Positions 17,301 through 26,227 are shown, counted from the first letter of the stretch. The stretch: DNA of 64,000 nucleotides from UBA1431 sp002329665 (GCA_040772545.1 JAXGXY010000001.1:248001-312000); one strand, 5' to 3'. Notes: generated by a model not told the origin, from the letters alone. A program made the numbers and translations.

Positions 17301-17903
17301 GGCCGCGACGCCGTCCCAGTCCACCAGTTTCGCCATGTTGTCGTAATCGATCATCTCGATTTTCGAGACCTCGTGCGACGTACGGAAACCGTCGAAGAAA
17401 TGCACGAAGGGGACCCTGGCCCTGATCGTGCTCAGGTGTGCGACCAGCGCGAGGTCCATCGCTTCCTGGACGGAATTGGAGGCGAGGAGCCCGAAGCCCG
17501 TCGACCGGGCGGCCATGACGTCCTGATGGTCGCCGAAGATGGAAAGGGCATGTCCCGCGATCGCGCGGGCCGAAACGTGGAACACGCAGGGCAGAAGTTC
17601 GCCGGAAATTTTGAACATGTTCGGGACCATGAGCAGCAGGCCCTGGGAAGCCGTGAAAGTCGTCGTGAAGGCGCCGGCAACAAGCGAACCGTGCACGGCA
17701 CCCGCCGCGCCGGCTTCCGCCTGCATTTCTGCGATCCTCATGGTCTGGCCGAAAATATTTTTACGACCGTTCGCGGCCCACTCGTCGCAGACTTCTGCCA
17801 TGGGCGAGGACGGGGTGATAGGGTAAATGGCAGCCACGTCGCTGAAAGCATACGCTACGTGTGCGGCGGCTGTATTGCCGTCGATGGTTAGTTTCTGAGC
17901 CAT
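14400..17903 (-). CDS. nifJ: Pyruvate:ferredoxin (flavodoxin) oxidoreductase
   Basis: A single-chain PFOR of 1167 residues that oxidises pyruvate with CoA to acetyl-CoA and CO2 and reduces ferredoxin, a central reaction of anaerobic energy metabolism. The N-terminal pyrimidine-binding part has IYPITPSSPMAE (about 24-35). A ferredoxin-like insert carries two 4Fe-4S sets, CIQCNQCALVC and CTGCSNCADIC. The thiamine-diphosphate domain carries CAGCGETPY and the GDGWAYDIGYGG segment. Length and domain order match the homodimeric clostridial enzyme. The gene is convergent with the lipoprotein gene and has its own promoter at 18007-18036. Confidence 0.98.
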   Translation of the reverse strand: MAQKLTIDGNTAAAHVAYAFSDVAAIYPITPSSPMAEVCDEWAANGRKNIFGQTMRIAEMQAEAGAAGAVHGSLVAGAFTTTFTASQGLLLMVPNMFKISGELLPCVFHVSARAIAGHALSIFGDHQDVMAARSTGFGLLASNSVQEAMDLALVAHLSTIRARVPFVHFFDGFRTSHEVSKIEMIDYDNMAKLVDWDGVAAFRRRAMNPEHPQQRGTNQNPDIYFQNKETCNPYYLKVPGIVEEVMKEVSELTGRNYSLFDYVGAPDAENIIVIMCSGAEAVEETVNYLGARGKKVGVLKVRLYRPFSINHFIAALPASVKRIAVLDRTKEPGALGEPLYEDVITALKEAGLDKEVYGGRYGLGSKEFTPSMVNAVFNNLEAAEPRNHFTIGIDDDVTHTSLPVTEKIDASPPGTHRCKFYGLGSDGTVGANKNSIKIIGDHTDMYAQGYFVYDSKKSGGLTISHLRFGKAPIRSPYTLDTADFVACHNPSYVTRYDMLDGLREGGSFLLNSAWSAEDMENELPAEMKQTIAKKKIRFYNIDAVKIAQEIGLGGRINMIMQAAFFKIAGIIPVDEAVKYMKDAVVKTYGRKGEKIVKMNHASIDRGLSDLEEIKVPGSWADATTGAEVVNLIEDEYYCNFIKPIIAQKGDKLPVSAFSPDGVIPVATTKFEKRGIAVNIPNWIPENCIQCNQCALVCPHACIRPALCDGDALRDAPDGFTTIDATGKELAGKKFRIQVNPLDCTGCSNCADICPAKEKALVMEPMAEIGGIEEENYNFSKTLGSTDKYFKPGTIKGSQFSTPLFEFSGACAGCGETPYIKLVTQLFGSRMLVANATGCSSIYGASAPTCPYSVNDEGHGPAWANSLFEDNAEYGFGMNLAITQRREGLADVIKSVVESKAADDALIAALKAWLEAKDDAKGSKAAADKILELLPDASPNANIDFIKANADLLVKKSVWIFGGDGWAYDIGYGGLDHVLAMGEDVNVLVLDTEVYSNTGGQSSKATPTGAVAKFAAAGKRTKKKDLGLIAMSYGYVYVASVAMGANQGQLLRALNEAEAYPGPSIIIAYCPCINQGINMARTQAEEKAAVDSGYWTLYRYNPLLALEGKNPFQLDSKPPTMDYKDFLDREIRYTSLKRQFPEIAEVLFEKAANEARARYEYYEKLAKL

Positions 17904-18006
17904 AGTGATGACCCTCCTCCTTTTTTATTGCCGAGATGCAAACTGGAAAATCTATATGGAAATAGAACCAATTTCACCCGAAAAATACTGAAAATCCATC
18001 ATTTTA

Positions 18007-18036
18007 ATTATAGTATCGCCGATCAACGCCTGTCAA
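18007..18036 (-). promoter_or_regulatory. Promoter for nifJ
   Basis: On the minus strand: TTGACA (18036-18031), 18-base spacer, TATAAT (18012-18007). It lies about 104 bases upstream of the nifJ ATG, leaving an AT-rich leader of roughly 100 bases. Confidence 0.8.
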
Positions 18037-18230
18037 GAAAACCACGATCCCCGGCAGGGTCCATGACCGCGCGCCAAGCGGCGGTTATTGGCCGCCGCAG
18101 TATCCGCCGAACGGTAATATTCTGTGCATAAACAGGGCGGTAATGCGCTGACAGGCAAGATGCAGCGGGTATGCGGTCCTTTATTATCGGGAACGGCGTA
18201 ACTGTCCATAGTGCAAGACGACCTTCGTTG
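18037..18230. other. Intergenic between divergent nifJ and hisC
   Basis: No gene is seen. GCGGCGG (18078-18084) and CCGCCGC (18092-18098) form a hairpin. A weak promoter-like pair GTGCAA-17-TAAAAT (18211-18239) could serve hisC. Confidence 0.3.
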
Positions 18231-18274
18231 TGGTAAAATACCAGTGGATTTTGAAGAATGGGAGGAACGGCCCC

Positions 18275-19339
18275 GTGCCAAGCCCGTATGCAAGCAGGCT
18301 CGCCAGGACGCTTACGCCGTACGTGCCGGGCGAGCAGCCCGCCGCCAGGCGCCTGATCAAACTCAACACCAACGAAAACCCGTACCCGCCCGCGCCGGCC
18401 GTGCTCGAAGCGATCGCCGCAGCGGCCGGGGACCTGCGGCTCTACCCCGACCCCGGCTGTGCCGCGTTGCGGGAGGCCATCGCCCGTAGGCACGGGTGCG
18501 GCCTTACCGGCCAGAACGTATTCGTGGGCAACGGGTCCGACGAAGTGCTGGCCTTTTCCTTCCTCGCGTTTTTCGATCCCGGCTCGCCGATCGTTTTCCC
18601 CGATATCACCTACAGCTTCTATCCCGTTTTCGCAAAGCTTTTCTCCATACCGTACAGGACCGTGCCGCTAAACCCCGACTTCACCCTGGACGTTCATGGG
18701 ATGTCCTCTCCCTCGGGCGGCGTTGTGTTCGCGAACCCCAACGCCCCGACCGCAATAGAACTCCCGCTTTCGCAGGTGCGGCGAATCGTTGCAGCGCATC
18801 CCGGCGAGGTGGTGCTTCTCGACGAGGCGTACATCGAGTTCGGGAACGAGTCGGCGGTGCGCCTTATAAAAGAGTATCCGAACCTGCTGGTGGTTAAGAC
18901 GTTTTCGAAGTCCCACGCGCTCGCGGGGCTCAGGGTCGGGTACGCGCTGGGGGACGAGGGCCTGATAAAGACGCTCAACGACGTGAAGGACTCGTTCAAT
19001 TCGTATCCGGTGGACCGCCTGGCGCAGGCGGGGGCCGCCGCGGCCCTTTGCGAAGAAGCGTACTATAAGAAAACGATCGAAGCCATACGAAAAACGAGGG
19101 ATCAAAGCGCGGCGGCGCTCAGGGCGATGGGGTTTATGATGCCGGATTCCAACGCGAATTTCCTTTTTATGCAGCACGAACGCGTACATGCCATAGAACT
19201 CATGCGGCGCCTGCGCGAACGGGAGATCGTCGTGCGCCGTTTCACGCTTGAGCGAATTAAAAACCGGCTGCGCGTCACGGTCGGCACGGAGGAACAGATG
19301 GGGGCGCTGATAAGCGAACTGAAAAAAATCCTCGGCTGA
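18275..19339 (+). CDS. hisC: Histidinol-phosphate aminotransferase
   Basis: A fold-type I PLP aminotransferase of 354 residues. It has the HisC signatures KLNTNENPYPP near the N-terminus, FVGNGSDEVL (about 87-96), DEAYIEF and the PLP-lysine region TFSKSHALAGLRVGY. The classic reaction converts imidazole-acetol phosphate to histidinol phosphate using glutamate; related enzymes also act on aromatic amino acids. No other his genes lie nearby, so the aromatic role cannot be excluded. I chose the GTG at 18275 because GGGAGGA precedes it and earlier starts would add unrelated residues. Confidence 0.9.
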   Translation: MPSPYASRLARTLTPYVPGEQPAARRLIKLNTNENPYPPAPAVLEAIAAAAGDLRLYPDPGCAALREAIARRHGCGLTGQNVFVGNGSDEVLAFSFLAFFDPGSPIVFPDITYSFYPVFAKLFSIPYRTVPLNPDFTLDVHGMSSPSGGVVFANPNAPTAIELPLSQVRRIVAAHPGEVVLLDEAYIEFGNESAVRLIKEYPNLLVVKTFSKSHALAGLRVGYALGDEGLIKTLNDVKDSFNSYPVDRLAQAGAAAALCEEAYYKKTIEAIRKTRDQSAAALRAMGFMMPDSNANFLFMQHERVHAIELMRRLREREIVVRRFTLERIKNRLRVTVGTEEQMGALISELKKILG

Positions 19340-19346
19340 CCCGCCG

Positions 19347-19673
19347 TCATTTGGGCAGGTGAAAGTCGGAGGTGAGCCTGCCGTCGCGGATGACGTTTTT
19401 GATGTCGGTGGTCAGGACTTCCTTGACTTCGCCGTCTTTTATGAAGACCATCCGTTCCTCGTTGCTCCTTATGAGCGCGTAGTCCCGGGCCTCGAGGTAT
19501 TCGATGAGGAGCCGGCGTTCGTCTTCGTCCTTTTCAATCCGGGAGAGATAATAACGCGTGAAATAAACGGGCACAATCTTCGCATCCGAAAAGACAAGCT
19601 GCCCGAACGATACGAGGAGCGGCGTTATAAGGATGAGAAGCGCCGTTATGAGCAGGAACACCACCCGTTTCAT
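19347..19673 (-). CDS. Small membrane-anchored protein of unknown function
   Basis: A 108-residue protein with an N-terminal hydrophobic segment (MKRVVFLLITALLILITPLL), acting as a signal anchor or uncleaved signal. The rest is mostly charged, including YYLSRIEKDEDERRLLIEYLE. I do not recognise the family. AAAGGAGGG sits before the ATG at 19673, and longer versions of this frame lack a ribosome site. Its 3' end converges on hisC, and its promoter (19710-19738) is divergent from the ATPase gene. Confidence 0.65.
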   Translation of the reverse strand: MKRVVFLLITALLILITPLLVSFGQLVFSDAKIVPVYFTRYYLSRIEKDEDERRLLIEYLEARDYALIRSNEERMVFIKDGEVKEVLTTDIKNVIRDGRLTSDFHLPK

Positions 19674-19709
19674 CGACGCGCGCCCTCCTTTGGGGTTGGT
19701 ATGGATTAC

Positions 19710-19738
19710 AGTATAACAACGGGCGCGGCCCAAGTAAA
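19710..19738 (-). promoter_or_regulatory. Promoter for the small membrane-anchored protein
   Basis: On the minus strand: TTTACT (19738-19733), 17-base spacer, TATACT (19715-19710), about 37 bases before the ATG. Confidence 0.55.
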
Positions 19739-19816
19739 GCGCCGCGCGGGAGCATACGGACGGGAAAGGGGCCGGCCGGCAACGGCAGCACTTATCGATA
19801 TGTGAGGTAACGCAGA

Positions 19817-22450
19817 ATGAAGAAACGGGCATGGCATGCCACGGGAATCGATGAAACGCTCGAAGCGCTTCAGACCACGGAACGCGGCCTGAAAGAGGAA
19901 CGGGCGGCAAGGCTTTTAGAGGAACACGGGCACAACGAAATCAGCACCGGCAAGCAAAAGACGCTGTGGCAGATGCTGGTCGGCCAGTTCAAGGACGTGC
20001 TCATCATCATCCTGCTGCTGGCGGCGGCCGTCTCGGCGGCGCTGGGCGAAACGACGGACGCGGTGGTCATACTGGCCATCGTCATGATAAACGGCATAAT
20101 AGGCGTCGTACAGGAGAGCCGCGCGAGCAGGTCGCTTCAGGCGTTAAAGAGCCTGTCGGCGCCCAACGCAAAGGTGATCCGGGACGGGGAAGAACGGACC
20201 GTTCCCGCGCGGGAGATCGTGCCCGGCGACGTCGTGGTGCTCGAAACGGGCGACATGGTGCCCGCCGACCTGCGCCTGTTGACGTCCGTGAACCTGAAGA
20301 TACAGGAGGCCGCGCTCACCGGCGAATCGGTTCCGGTGGAAAAGGACGCCGAAGCCTTGTTGAAGCAGGACGACATGCTGGGCGACAGGTTCAACCTCGC
20401 CTTCTCTTCGAGCATGGTGACCTACGGCCGCGGCACGGGCGTGTGCGTCGCGACGGGGATGGACACCCAGGTCGGGCGCATCGCGGAGATGATCCAGCAA
20501 GAGACCGTCAGCGAGACGCCGCTGAAAAAGCGTCTCGAGAAGATGGGCAAGACGCTGGGGATCGGGGTACTGGCCGTCTGCCTCATCATCTTCATCACGG
20601 GCCTTATATACCAGAAGGAATGGTTCGCGATGCTGCTGACCTCCATCTCGCTGGCGGTGGCGGCCATCCCCGAAGGGCTTCCTGCCGTTTCCACCATCGT
20701 GCTCGCGATCGGTGTGCAGCGCATGGTCAAACGCAACGCGATCATCAGGACGCTGCCGGCCGTGGAAACGCTCGGGTCCGCGAGCGTGATCTGTTCGGAC
20801 AAGACAGGGACGCTGACGCAGAACCGGATGACGGTGACGCGCGCGTATTTCGGCAATGCCCTGATGGATATAGAAGCGCTGCCCTTTGACGACGAAGGCG
20901 CGAAGCAGATGGTGAACGCGGGCGTCCTGTGCAACGACGCCCGCGCCCAGACGATGGAGGACGGCACCGTGAGGCTCATAGGCGATCCTACGGAAACCGC
21001 GCTCGTCGATATGGGCATACGGCTCGGTATTGAGAAGGAAAAGCTCGAGAAAGAACTGCCCCGGGTGGCCGAGGTCCCCTTCGATTCCGCGCGCAAGCGC
21101 ATGTCCACCGTGCACGCCCTGCCGCGGGGGGGCTTTCGCGTGTATACGAAAGGCGGCCTGGACGAGGTGCTTGCCTGCTGCAGAGACGCGTATTCGGCTG
21201 AAGGCCCGCGCCCGATAGCGCCTGCGGCGCAACAAGCCGCTGAGGCCAACGCCGAGATGGCCGCGCAGGCGCTGCGCGTGCTCGCGTTCGCCTACAAGGA
21301 CATGGCCGCGCTCCCCGAAGACATGGCCGGGGCGGAGACCGGACTTACGTTCCTCGGTACGGTCGGCATGATCGACCCGCCGCGCCCCGAAGCCATGGAA
21401 GCCGTAAGGACCTGCAGGGACGCGGGCATCAAGCCGGTGATGATCACGGGGGACCACCAGCTCACGGCAACGGCCATCGCGAGGGAACTGGACATCCTTG
21501 GAGAGGACGACCAAGCCGTGTCCGGCAGGGAACTCGAACTGATGAGTGACGAGGCGCTTGCCCGGGACGTGCAGGACTACGCCGTTTACGCGCGCGTTGC
21601 GCCCGAGCATAAGGTGCGCATCGTCGAAGCGTGGCAGAAGCACGGGGCGGTCGTGGCCATGACCGGGGACGGCGTGAACGACGCCCCGGCGCTCAAGCGC
21701 GCGGACATCGGCGCGGCCATGGGCGTCGTGGGGACGGACGTCGCGAAGGAAGCGGCGGACATGGTGCTCACCGACGACAATTTCGCCACCGTCGTCGCGG
21801 CGGTGGAAGAGGGCCGCCGGATATACGACAACATCGTAAAGGCCATACAGTTCCTGCTCTCATGCAACGTCGGCGAGATCCTCACGCTGTTCATCGCGAC
21901 GCTCCTGAACTGGGCCGAGCCGCTATTGCCCATCCACATTCTCTGGATCAACCTCATCACCGACAGCCTGCCCGCACTGGCGCTCGGTGTGGACCCGGCC
22001 GCCCGCGACATCATGAAACGCCCGCCCAACACTTCTTCGGGCAGGATATTTTCCGGCGGCATGCTCTGGCGCATCGGGTACCAGGGAGCGATGGTGGGGG
22101 CAATCACGCTCGCCGCGTTCCTCCTAGGCAGCAGCGTGTCCCATCAGACAGGGCAGACAATGGCGTTCCTGGTCCTCGCGATCTCACAGCTCGTGCACGT
22201 CTTCAACGTGCGTTCCCGGCAGGAAAGCGCTTTTTCCGGGCTGTTTTCCAACGGCACCCTCTGGCTCGCCGTCGCCGTTTCGGGCGCGCTGGTCGCGGCC
22301 GTGGCGGCCGTGCCCGCGCTCTCCACGGTCTTCAGGCTGGTGGAACTCGGCTTTTCGCAGTGGCTGCAGGTCGCCCTCCTTTCGCTCGCTCCGCTGGTCG
22401 TGGTCGAGGCGTTCAAGTTGTTGGGAGCGAATACGTTCAAGGGGGAGTAA
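19817..22450 (+). CDS. P-type Ca2+-transporting ATPase
   Basis: An 877-residue P2-type cation ATPase that uses ATP to export Ca2+ (or a related divalent ion). It shows the N-terminal cation-ATPase domain, the actuator loop LTGESVPVEK, the membrane ion-site motif AAIPEGLPA, the phosphorylation site SDKTGTLTQN and the hinge MTGDGVNDAPALK. The C-terminal helices contain LPIHILWINLITDSLPALALG, which fits SERCA-like bacterial pumps. Ten membrane helices are expected and the chain is full length. GAGGTAA lies before the ATG. Ion specificity is inferred from family motifs. Confidence 0.94.
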   Translation: MKKRAWHATGIDETLEALQTTERGLKEERAARLLEEHGHNEISTGKQKTLWQMLVGQFKDVLIIILLLAAAVSAALGETTDAVVILAIVMINGIIGVVQESRASRSLQALKSLSAPNAKVIRDGEERTVPAREIVPGDVVVLETGDMVPADLRLLTSVNLKIQEAALTGESVPVEKDAEALLKQDDMLGDRFNLAFSSSMVTYGRGTGVCVATGMDTQVGRIAEMIQQETVSETPLKKRLEKMGKTLGIGVLAVCLIIFITGLIYQKEWFAMLLTSISLAVAAIPEGLPAVSTIVLAIGVQRMVKRNAIIRTLPAVETLGSASVICSDKTGTLTQNRMTVTRAYFGNALMDIEALPFDDEGAKQMVNAGVLCNDARAQTMEDGTVRLIGDPTETALVDMGIRLGIEKEKLEKELPRVAEVPFDSARKRMSTVHALPRGGFRVYTKGGLDEVLACCRDAYSAEGPRPIAPAAQQAAEANAEMAAQALRVLAFAYKDMAALPEDMAGAETGLTFLGTVGMIDPPRPEAMEAVRTCRDAGIKPVMITGDHQLTATAIARELDILGEDDQAVSGRELELMSDEALARDVQDYAVYARVAPEHKVRIVEAWQKHGAVVAMTGDGVNDAPALKRADIGAAMGVVGTDVAKEAADMVLTDDNFATVVAAVEEGRRIYDNIVKAIQFLLSCNVGEILTLFIATLLNWAEPLLPIHILWINLITDSLPALALGVDPAARDIMKRPPNTSSGRIFSGGMLWRIGYQGAMVGAITLAAFLLGSSVSHQTGQTMAFLVLAISQLVHVFNVRSRQESAFSGLFSNGTLWLAVAVSGALVAAVAAVPALSTVFRLVELGFSQWLQVALLSLAPLVVVEAFKLLGANTFKGE

Positions 22451-22575
22451 TACCCATTTAAAAAAACGAATATGTACCGGCCCGCGATGCGATCAGCCCG
22501 CGGGCCTTAAATACGGGCGGATACGGCCGATACGGGCAAGCGCTCCATCAAGCGGTTTACGGCCGTTATTCTATG

Positions 22576-22605
22576 TTGACAATTGAGGGACATTATTATA
22601 GTATG
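22576..22605 (+). promoter_or_regulatory. Promoter for the GntR-family regulator
   Basis: TTGACA (22576-22581) is followed after 16-18 bases by overlapping -10 candidates TATAGT (22598-22603) and TAGTAT (22600-22605). The stretch 22451-22575 has GC-rich hairpins, including CCCGCGATGCGATCAGCCCGCGGG-like pairing, probably from termination after the ATPase gene. Confidence 0.6.
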
Positions 22606-22659
22606 AAAAATATGATTGAGCCGGTTACACCATATATTGCCAAAGAATAGAGAAAAGAA

Positions 22660-23403
22660 ATGCTCGAACGAAACAACCCCAAACCGCTGTACGCCCAGTT
22701 GGAGGACATCCTGCGCACGAGGATCATGAACGAGGAATGGATGCCCGATAACGCCATACCTTCCGAGAACGAGCTGAGCCGTATCTACGGGCTGAGCAGG
22801 GTCACGGTGCGCGCTGTGATTACGCAGCTGGTTAAGGAAGGGCTTTTATACCGCGTGCAGGGGAAAGGGACCTTCGTGGCAAAGCCGAAGATCACGACCA
22901 CGCCCTCGGCGTACATGGGGTTTGCCGAACAGCTCAAGCGCATGGGGTACGAGACGGCGACCAGGCTCCTCTCCATAAGCTACGTCGTAGCGCCCCAGCC
23001 TATCGCGCGCAAGCTCCAGGTCCCGACGGGCGAGGTGCTCTGCAAGATCGAACGCCTGAGGTACCTCAAGCGCGAACCGTTCAGCCTGCATTATTCCTAC
23101 CTTCAGGCAAGCCGGTTCCCCAACATCGAGACGCAGGACTTCACTTCCTGCCAGCTCTGCGACCTGCTCAAGCGGGAATACGGCCTGGAAACGATCACCG
23201 TGAAGGAAACGCTCGAATCGGTGCTGGCCAACGCGGACGAATCGCGGTATCTGAACGTAGGGCGCAACCACCCCCTCCTGCGGGTGGACGACACGTTTTA
23301 CTTGGCATCCAACGAGCCTTTCGTGGTGGGGCGTTCGCTTTTCAGGGGCGACAAGATGATCCTGAGTTTCGAATATAAAAAAGAGCCCGGGGAAACGATA
23401 TAG
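22660..23403 (+). CDS. GntR-family transcriptional regulator with UTRA domain
   Basis: A 247-residue regulator. Residues 1-72 form the GntR winged helix (PLYAQLEDILRTRI, IPSENELSRIYGLSRVTVR, YRVQGKGTFVA). Residues 80-240 form a UTRA effector-binding domain (KLQVPTGEVLCKIERLRYL, FSLHYSYL). This HutC-type layout binds a small effector, often a sugar phosphate or amino acid derivative, and changes operator affinity. The next gene encodes a glycoside-hydrolase-like protein in the same direction, so it may be a target, but a terminator lies between them and the effector is unknown. Confidence 0.92.
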   Translation: MLERNNPKPLYAQLEDILRTRIMNEEWMPDNAIPSENELSRIYGLSRVTVRAVITQLVKEGLLYRVQGKGTFVAKPKITTTPSAYMGFAEQLKRMGYETATRLLSISYVVAPQPIARKLQVPTGEVLCKIERLRYLKREPFSLHYSYLQASRFPNIETQDFTSCQLCDLLKREYGLETITVKETLESVLANADESRYLNVGRNHPLLRVDDTFYLASNEPFVVGRSLFRGDKMILSFEYKKEPGETI

Positions 23404-23445
23404 ACCGGGGCTTACCCGCGCGCGGGGCCGATTCCGACCGGCAGG

Positions 23446-23477
23446 CCCCGAACACTCCGGGTCCGGGGTGTTTTTTT
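23446..23477 (+). terminator. Terminator after the GntR gene
   Basis: AACACTCCGG and CCGGGGTGTT pair around a tight loop, followed by a run of T. This argues against a translation start inside the T-run for the next gene. Confidence 0.75.
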
Positions 23478-23500
23478 ATGTACCGAAAGAAGTGGTGTCG

Positions 23501-25438
23501 ATGGACGATCTGCTCCGGGTCGTAGAGACCCTGCGCTGCCTGCCCGAAACAGAGAAGGTACGCGTGCCGCAAAGCTGGGACCTCTTTGGCTTCGGGGGAG
23601 GGACCCTTATGCCGGACGGCGTGCTGCGCGTGCCGGCGGGAGCTTTTTTTGCGCACGCGATCGAACGCGGCGTCCTCAGGCCCGTGCCGGTCCCGCTGAA
23701 AAAAAGCGTGGACACGGTGTACTGCATGATGGTGCGCATGTTCACGGCGTACGATTACCGGAAAAAGGACCTGGTCGAGCCGGGCACCTTCGTGCGGGCG
23801 CTGGCCCTTTTGCCGATTCTGGAGCGCATGGGCGCGGACACGGTCTACCTGCTGCCCGTGTTCACGCACAGCCGCGTGCACAACAAAGGGGAATGGGGGA
23901 GCCCGTACGCGATAAAGGACTTCTTCGCGCTCGACCCCGAGCAGCACGACCCGCTCTTCGGGGAATACACGGAAGCGTCGCTCGACATGCAGTTCAGGGC
24001 GTTCGTGCAGGGGTGCCACGCGCGGGGCATGCGCGTGATGCTCGATTTCGTGTTCCGCACCTGCGCGCGCGACAACGTGCTGATAAGCGAGCACCCGGAC
24101 TGGTTTTACTGGATCGCCGCCGGGGAGGAAAAGGACTTTCGCGTGCCGTATATCGAGGGGGTTGCCGAGGGGAGCGCGCTCGATGAACGCGCAGTGGACC
24201 GCATCTACAGGCAGCCGGAGACCGGGGCCTACATCGGCAGGTTCCGGCACGACCCGCGCGCCAAGGACCCCGCATTGTTCGCGGAGATCTGTGCCGGGGG
24301 GACAAACATTTTAGGGGAGATCGAGAAGCGGATAGGCCTGACCACCGCGCCCGCGTTTTCCGATGTCGTCAACGACCCGCAGCCGCCCTGGACCGACGTG
24401 ACCTACCTGCGCTTCGATCTCGCGCCCACCGCGGCCGCTAACCGGGCGGCCGGCGGGGACGCCCCGCCGTTCGTCCTGCACGACGCGATCAAGCTGAACC
24501 TGTTCCCGCCGCGCGAACCGAACCGCGCCCTCGTCTCGCTGATAAAGGCGGTGATACCGTACTATATCGAGAATTTCGGTATCGACGGGGCGCGGGTGGA
24601 CATGGCGCACGCCCTGGAACCCGCGCTCAACCGCGGCATCGTCGCGCTCGCGCGGCAGAAGGCGCCAAATTTCGTTTTCTGGTCCGAGCAGCTCGACATC
24701 CGGGGAGACAGGGCGGCGAAAGACGAGGGTTTCGACTTATTTAGCGGCGACGTCTGGAACAGGTACGCGCACGCCGACGAGAGACTTTTCGGCGCGCGGC
24801 TCACGCGCGGCCTGCACGCGTGCGCGCTGCCTTACGTCGCGGCGATGGAACTGCCCGACACGCCGCGCTCTGCGCTCCTGATACGTCCTAAGGCCCGGCT
24901 AGAGGCGTTCACCCTCTTCAACGCCCTGCTGCCGGGGGCTGTCGTCTTGATCGATTCGGGGCAGGAAGTCGCCGAAACGCAGCCAATGAACCTGGGCCTA
25001 TGTAACAGCGAAGAAGGCCGGCACACGCTGCCCGAAACCGACCCGATGCGGGGACGCCTGGCGTTCTTCGACCCTTACCGCCTGCACTGGGACCGGCTGG
25101 ACGCGGGACTTCCGGTGCTGGAGAAGGCGCACGCGCTGCGGCGGGAGGCGAAGCGAACGGCCGGCGCCGGCGCCGTATCCGCAGCGCCGCGGTATCCTGG
25201 CGCCCCATGGGTGGCCGCGGTGGTCTGGCGCGGGGAGGGCGGCCGGTTTTTCGCCGTGATGAATACAGGGAAAAAGAAAGTTCGCGTGCGGCTCAGCGGC
25301 GTATTCCGGCCGGGCGTGCTCAAACGGAACGCGCGCGTTTACCCGTCGCAGGCGCTGGGCATGGAGCCGAAATGGGGGCGCGCCGGGCAAACGGCGGTGC
25401 TGCGCCCGCGGGAGATCGTCGCTGGGTGGATTCTATAG
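23501..25438 (+). CDS. Divergent GH13 (alpha-amylase/GlgE-like) family protein
   Basis: A 645-residue protein with a GH13-type barrel. The probable triad is nucleophile D367 (in GARVDMAHA), acid/base E396 (FWSEQ) and stabiliser D453 (ELPDTP). The first conserved strand reads LDFVFRTCARDN and is followed by EHPDWFYW, which recalls maltosyltransferase GlgE more than plain amylases. The fourth region lacks the usual HD. It would act on alpha-glucans or maltose derivatives in the cytoplasm (no signal peptide). No glycogen genes are nearby. I prefer the ATG at 23501, since a longer start would lie within the upstream terminator. Confidence 0.75.
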   Translation: MDDLLRVVETLRCLPETEKVRVPQSWDLFGFGGGTLMPDGVLRVPAGAFFAHAIERGVLRPVPVPLKKSVDTVYCMMVRMFTAYDYRKKDLVEPGTFVRALALLPILERMGADTVYLLPVFTHSRVHNKGEWGSPYAIKDFFALDPEQHDPLFGEYTEASLDMQFRAFVQGCHARGMRVMLDFVFRTCARDNVLISEHPDWFYWIAAGEEKDFRVPYIEGVAEGSALDERAVDRIYRQPETGAYIGRFRHDPRAKDPALFAEICAGGTNILGEIEKRIGLTTAPAFSDVVNDPQPPWTDVTYLRFDLAPTAAANRAAGGDAPPFVLHDAIKLNLFPPREPNRALVSLIKAVIPYYIENFGIDGARVDMAHALEPALNRGIVALARQKAPNFVFWSEQLDIRGDRAAKDEGFDLFSGDVWNRYAHADERLFGARLTRGLHACALPYVAAMELPDTPRSALLIRPKARLEAFTLFNALLPGAVVLIDSGQEVAETQPMNLGLCNSEEGRHTLPETDPMRGRLAFFDPYRLHWDRLDAGLPVLEKAHALRREAKRTAGAGAVSAAPRYPGAPWVAAVVWRGEGGRFFAVMNTGKKKVRVRLSGVFRPGVLKRNARVYPSQALGMEPKWGRAGQTAVLRPREIVAGWIL

Positions 25439-25534
25439 GCGTAATCTGTCTGTTTGGCCAATCGAGAAAAACGCGACGCTTTTCTACTTTACGGCGGGGT
25501 TTCCTGATTCGCCAGGAGAATAATAGGTGAGCAA

Positions 25535-26218
25535 ATGCGAATTGTCAGTTGGAACTGCAACGGGAAATTCAGGGAAAAGTTTAAGAGAATAATGATTTAT
25601 GATGCGGATGTGTACATCATCCAGGAATGTGAAAACCCTAGCGTCATTTCGGATGAGGATTATAAAAAATTTGCATCCAATTCTATTTGGACTGGCGACA
25701 ATAAGAACAGGGGCCTCGGTGTGTTCGCGAAGGAAGACGTTTGTTTGACGGACAAGAAGTGGGAGGATTATTGTTTAAGGTATTTCATTTCATGCAATAT
25801 CAATAATGAATTCAACCTTATCGGGGTTTGGGCCATGAGGCCGTACATTGAGGAATACTATGTTTACCAGGCTATCCATAAAGAAAAATATGATGAAAAA
25901 ACGGTAGTGATCGGTGATTTCAACAGCAATGCAATCTGGGACAGTTCACATGGCAAAAGAAACCATGCTGCCGCGGTAAAGGAACTGTCCGAAAAAGGAC
26001 TCGTATCAGCATATCATCATCTTTATAAAGAAAACCAAGGGGAAGAGACCGTACCGACATTCTACATGTATCGAAAAATAGACAGATCGTATCATATTGA
26101 TTATTGTTTTATTGAACCGAAACGAATTCATAGGATGGCAATCGGCAAATATGAAGAATGGATTGATATTAGCGATCATATGCCTGTTTTTATCGAATTT
26201 TTAAATATACATAATTAG
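25535..26218 (+). CDS. Endonuclease/exonuclease/phosphatase (EEP) family protein
   Basis: A 227-residue EEP-fold protein. Motifs are WNCNGKFREK at the start, the metal-binding QECE (residues 30-33), GDFNSNAIWD near 128-137, DYCF near 188 and SDHMP near 213-217, which provides the catalytic Asp-His pair. Family members cut phosphodiester bonds in DNA, RNA or lipids; the substrate here cannot be told. The gene is much more AT-rich than its neighbours and uses many A/T-ending codons, suggesting recent acquisition. AGGTGAG precedes the ATG, and it has its own terminator. The motifs are complete, so it may be active. Confidence 0.85.
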   Translation: MRIVSWNCNGKFREKFKRIMIYDADVYIIQECENPSVISDEDYKKFASNSIWTGDNKNRGLGVFAKEDVCLTDKKWEDYCLRYFISCNINNEFNLIGVWAMRPYIEEYYVYQAIHKEKYDEKTVVIGDFNSNAIWDSSHGKRNHAAAVKELSEKGLVSAYHHLYKENQGEETVPTFYMYRKIDRSYHIDYCFIEPKRIHRMAIGKYEEWIDISDHMPVFIEFLNIHN

Positions 26219-26227
26219 TATAAAACG

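Noticed and set aside
15330..17891. Plus-strand open frame of 853 codons opposite nifJ
   Set aside because: The same GC-rich shadow effect; nifJ is full length with all motifs.
23468..23500. Longer N-terminus for the GH13 protein
   Set aside because: The extra start lies inside the terminator T-run and adds residues unlike the family.
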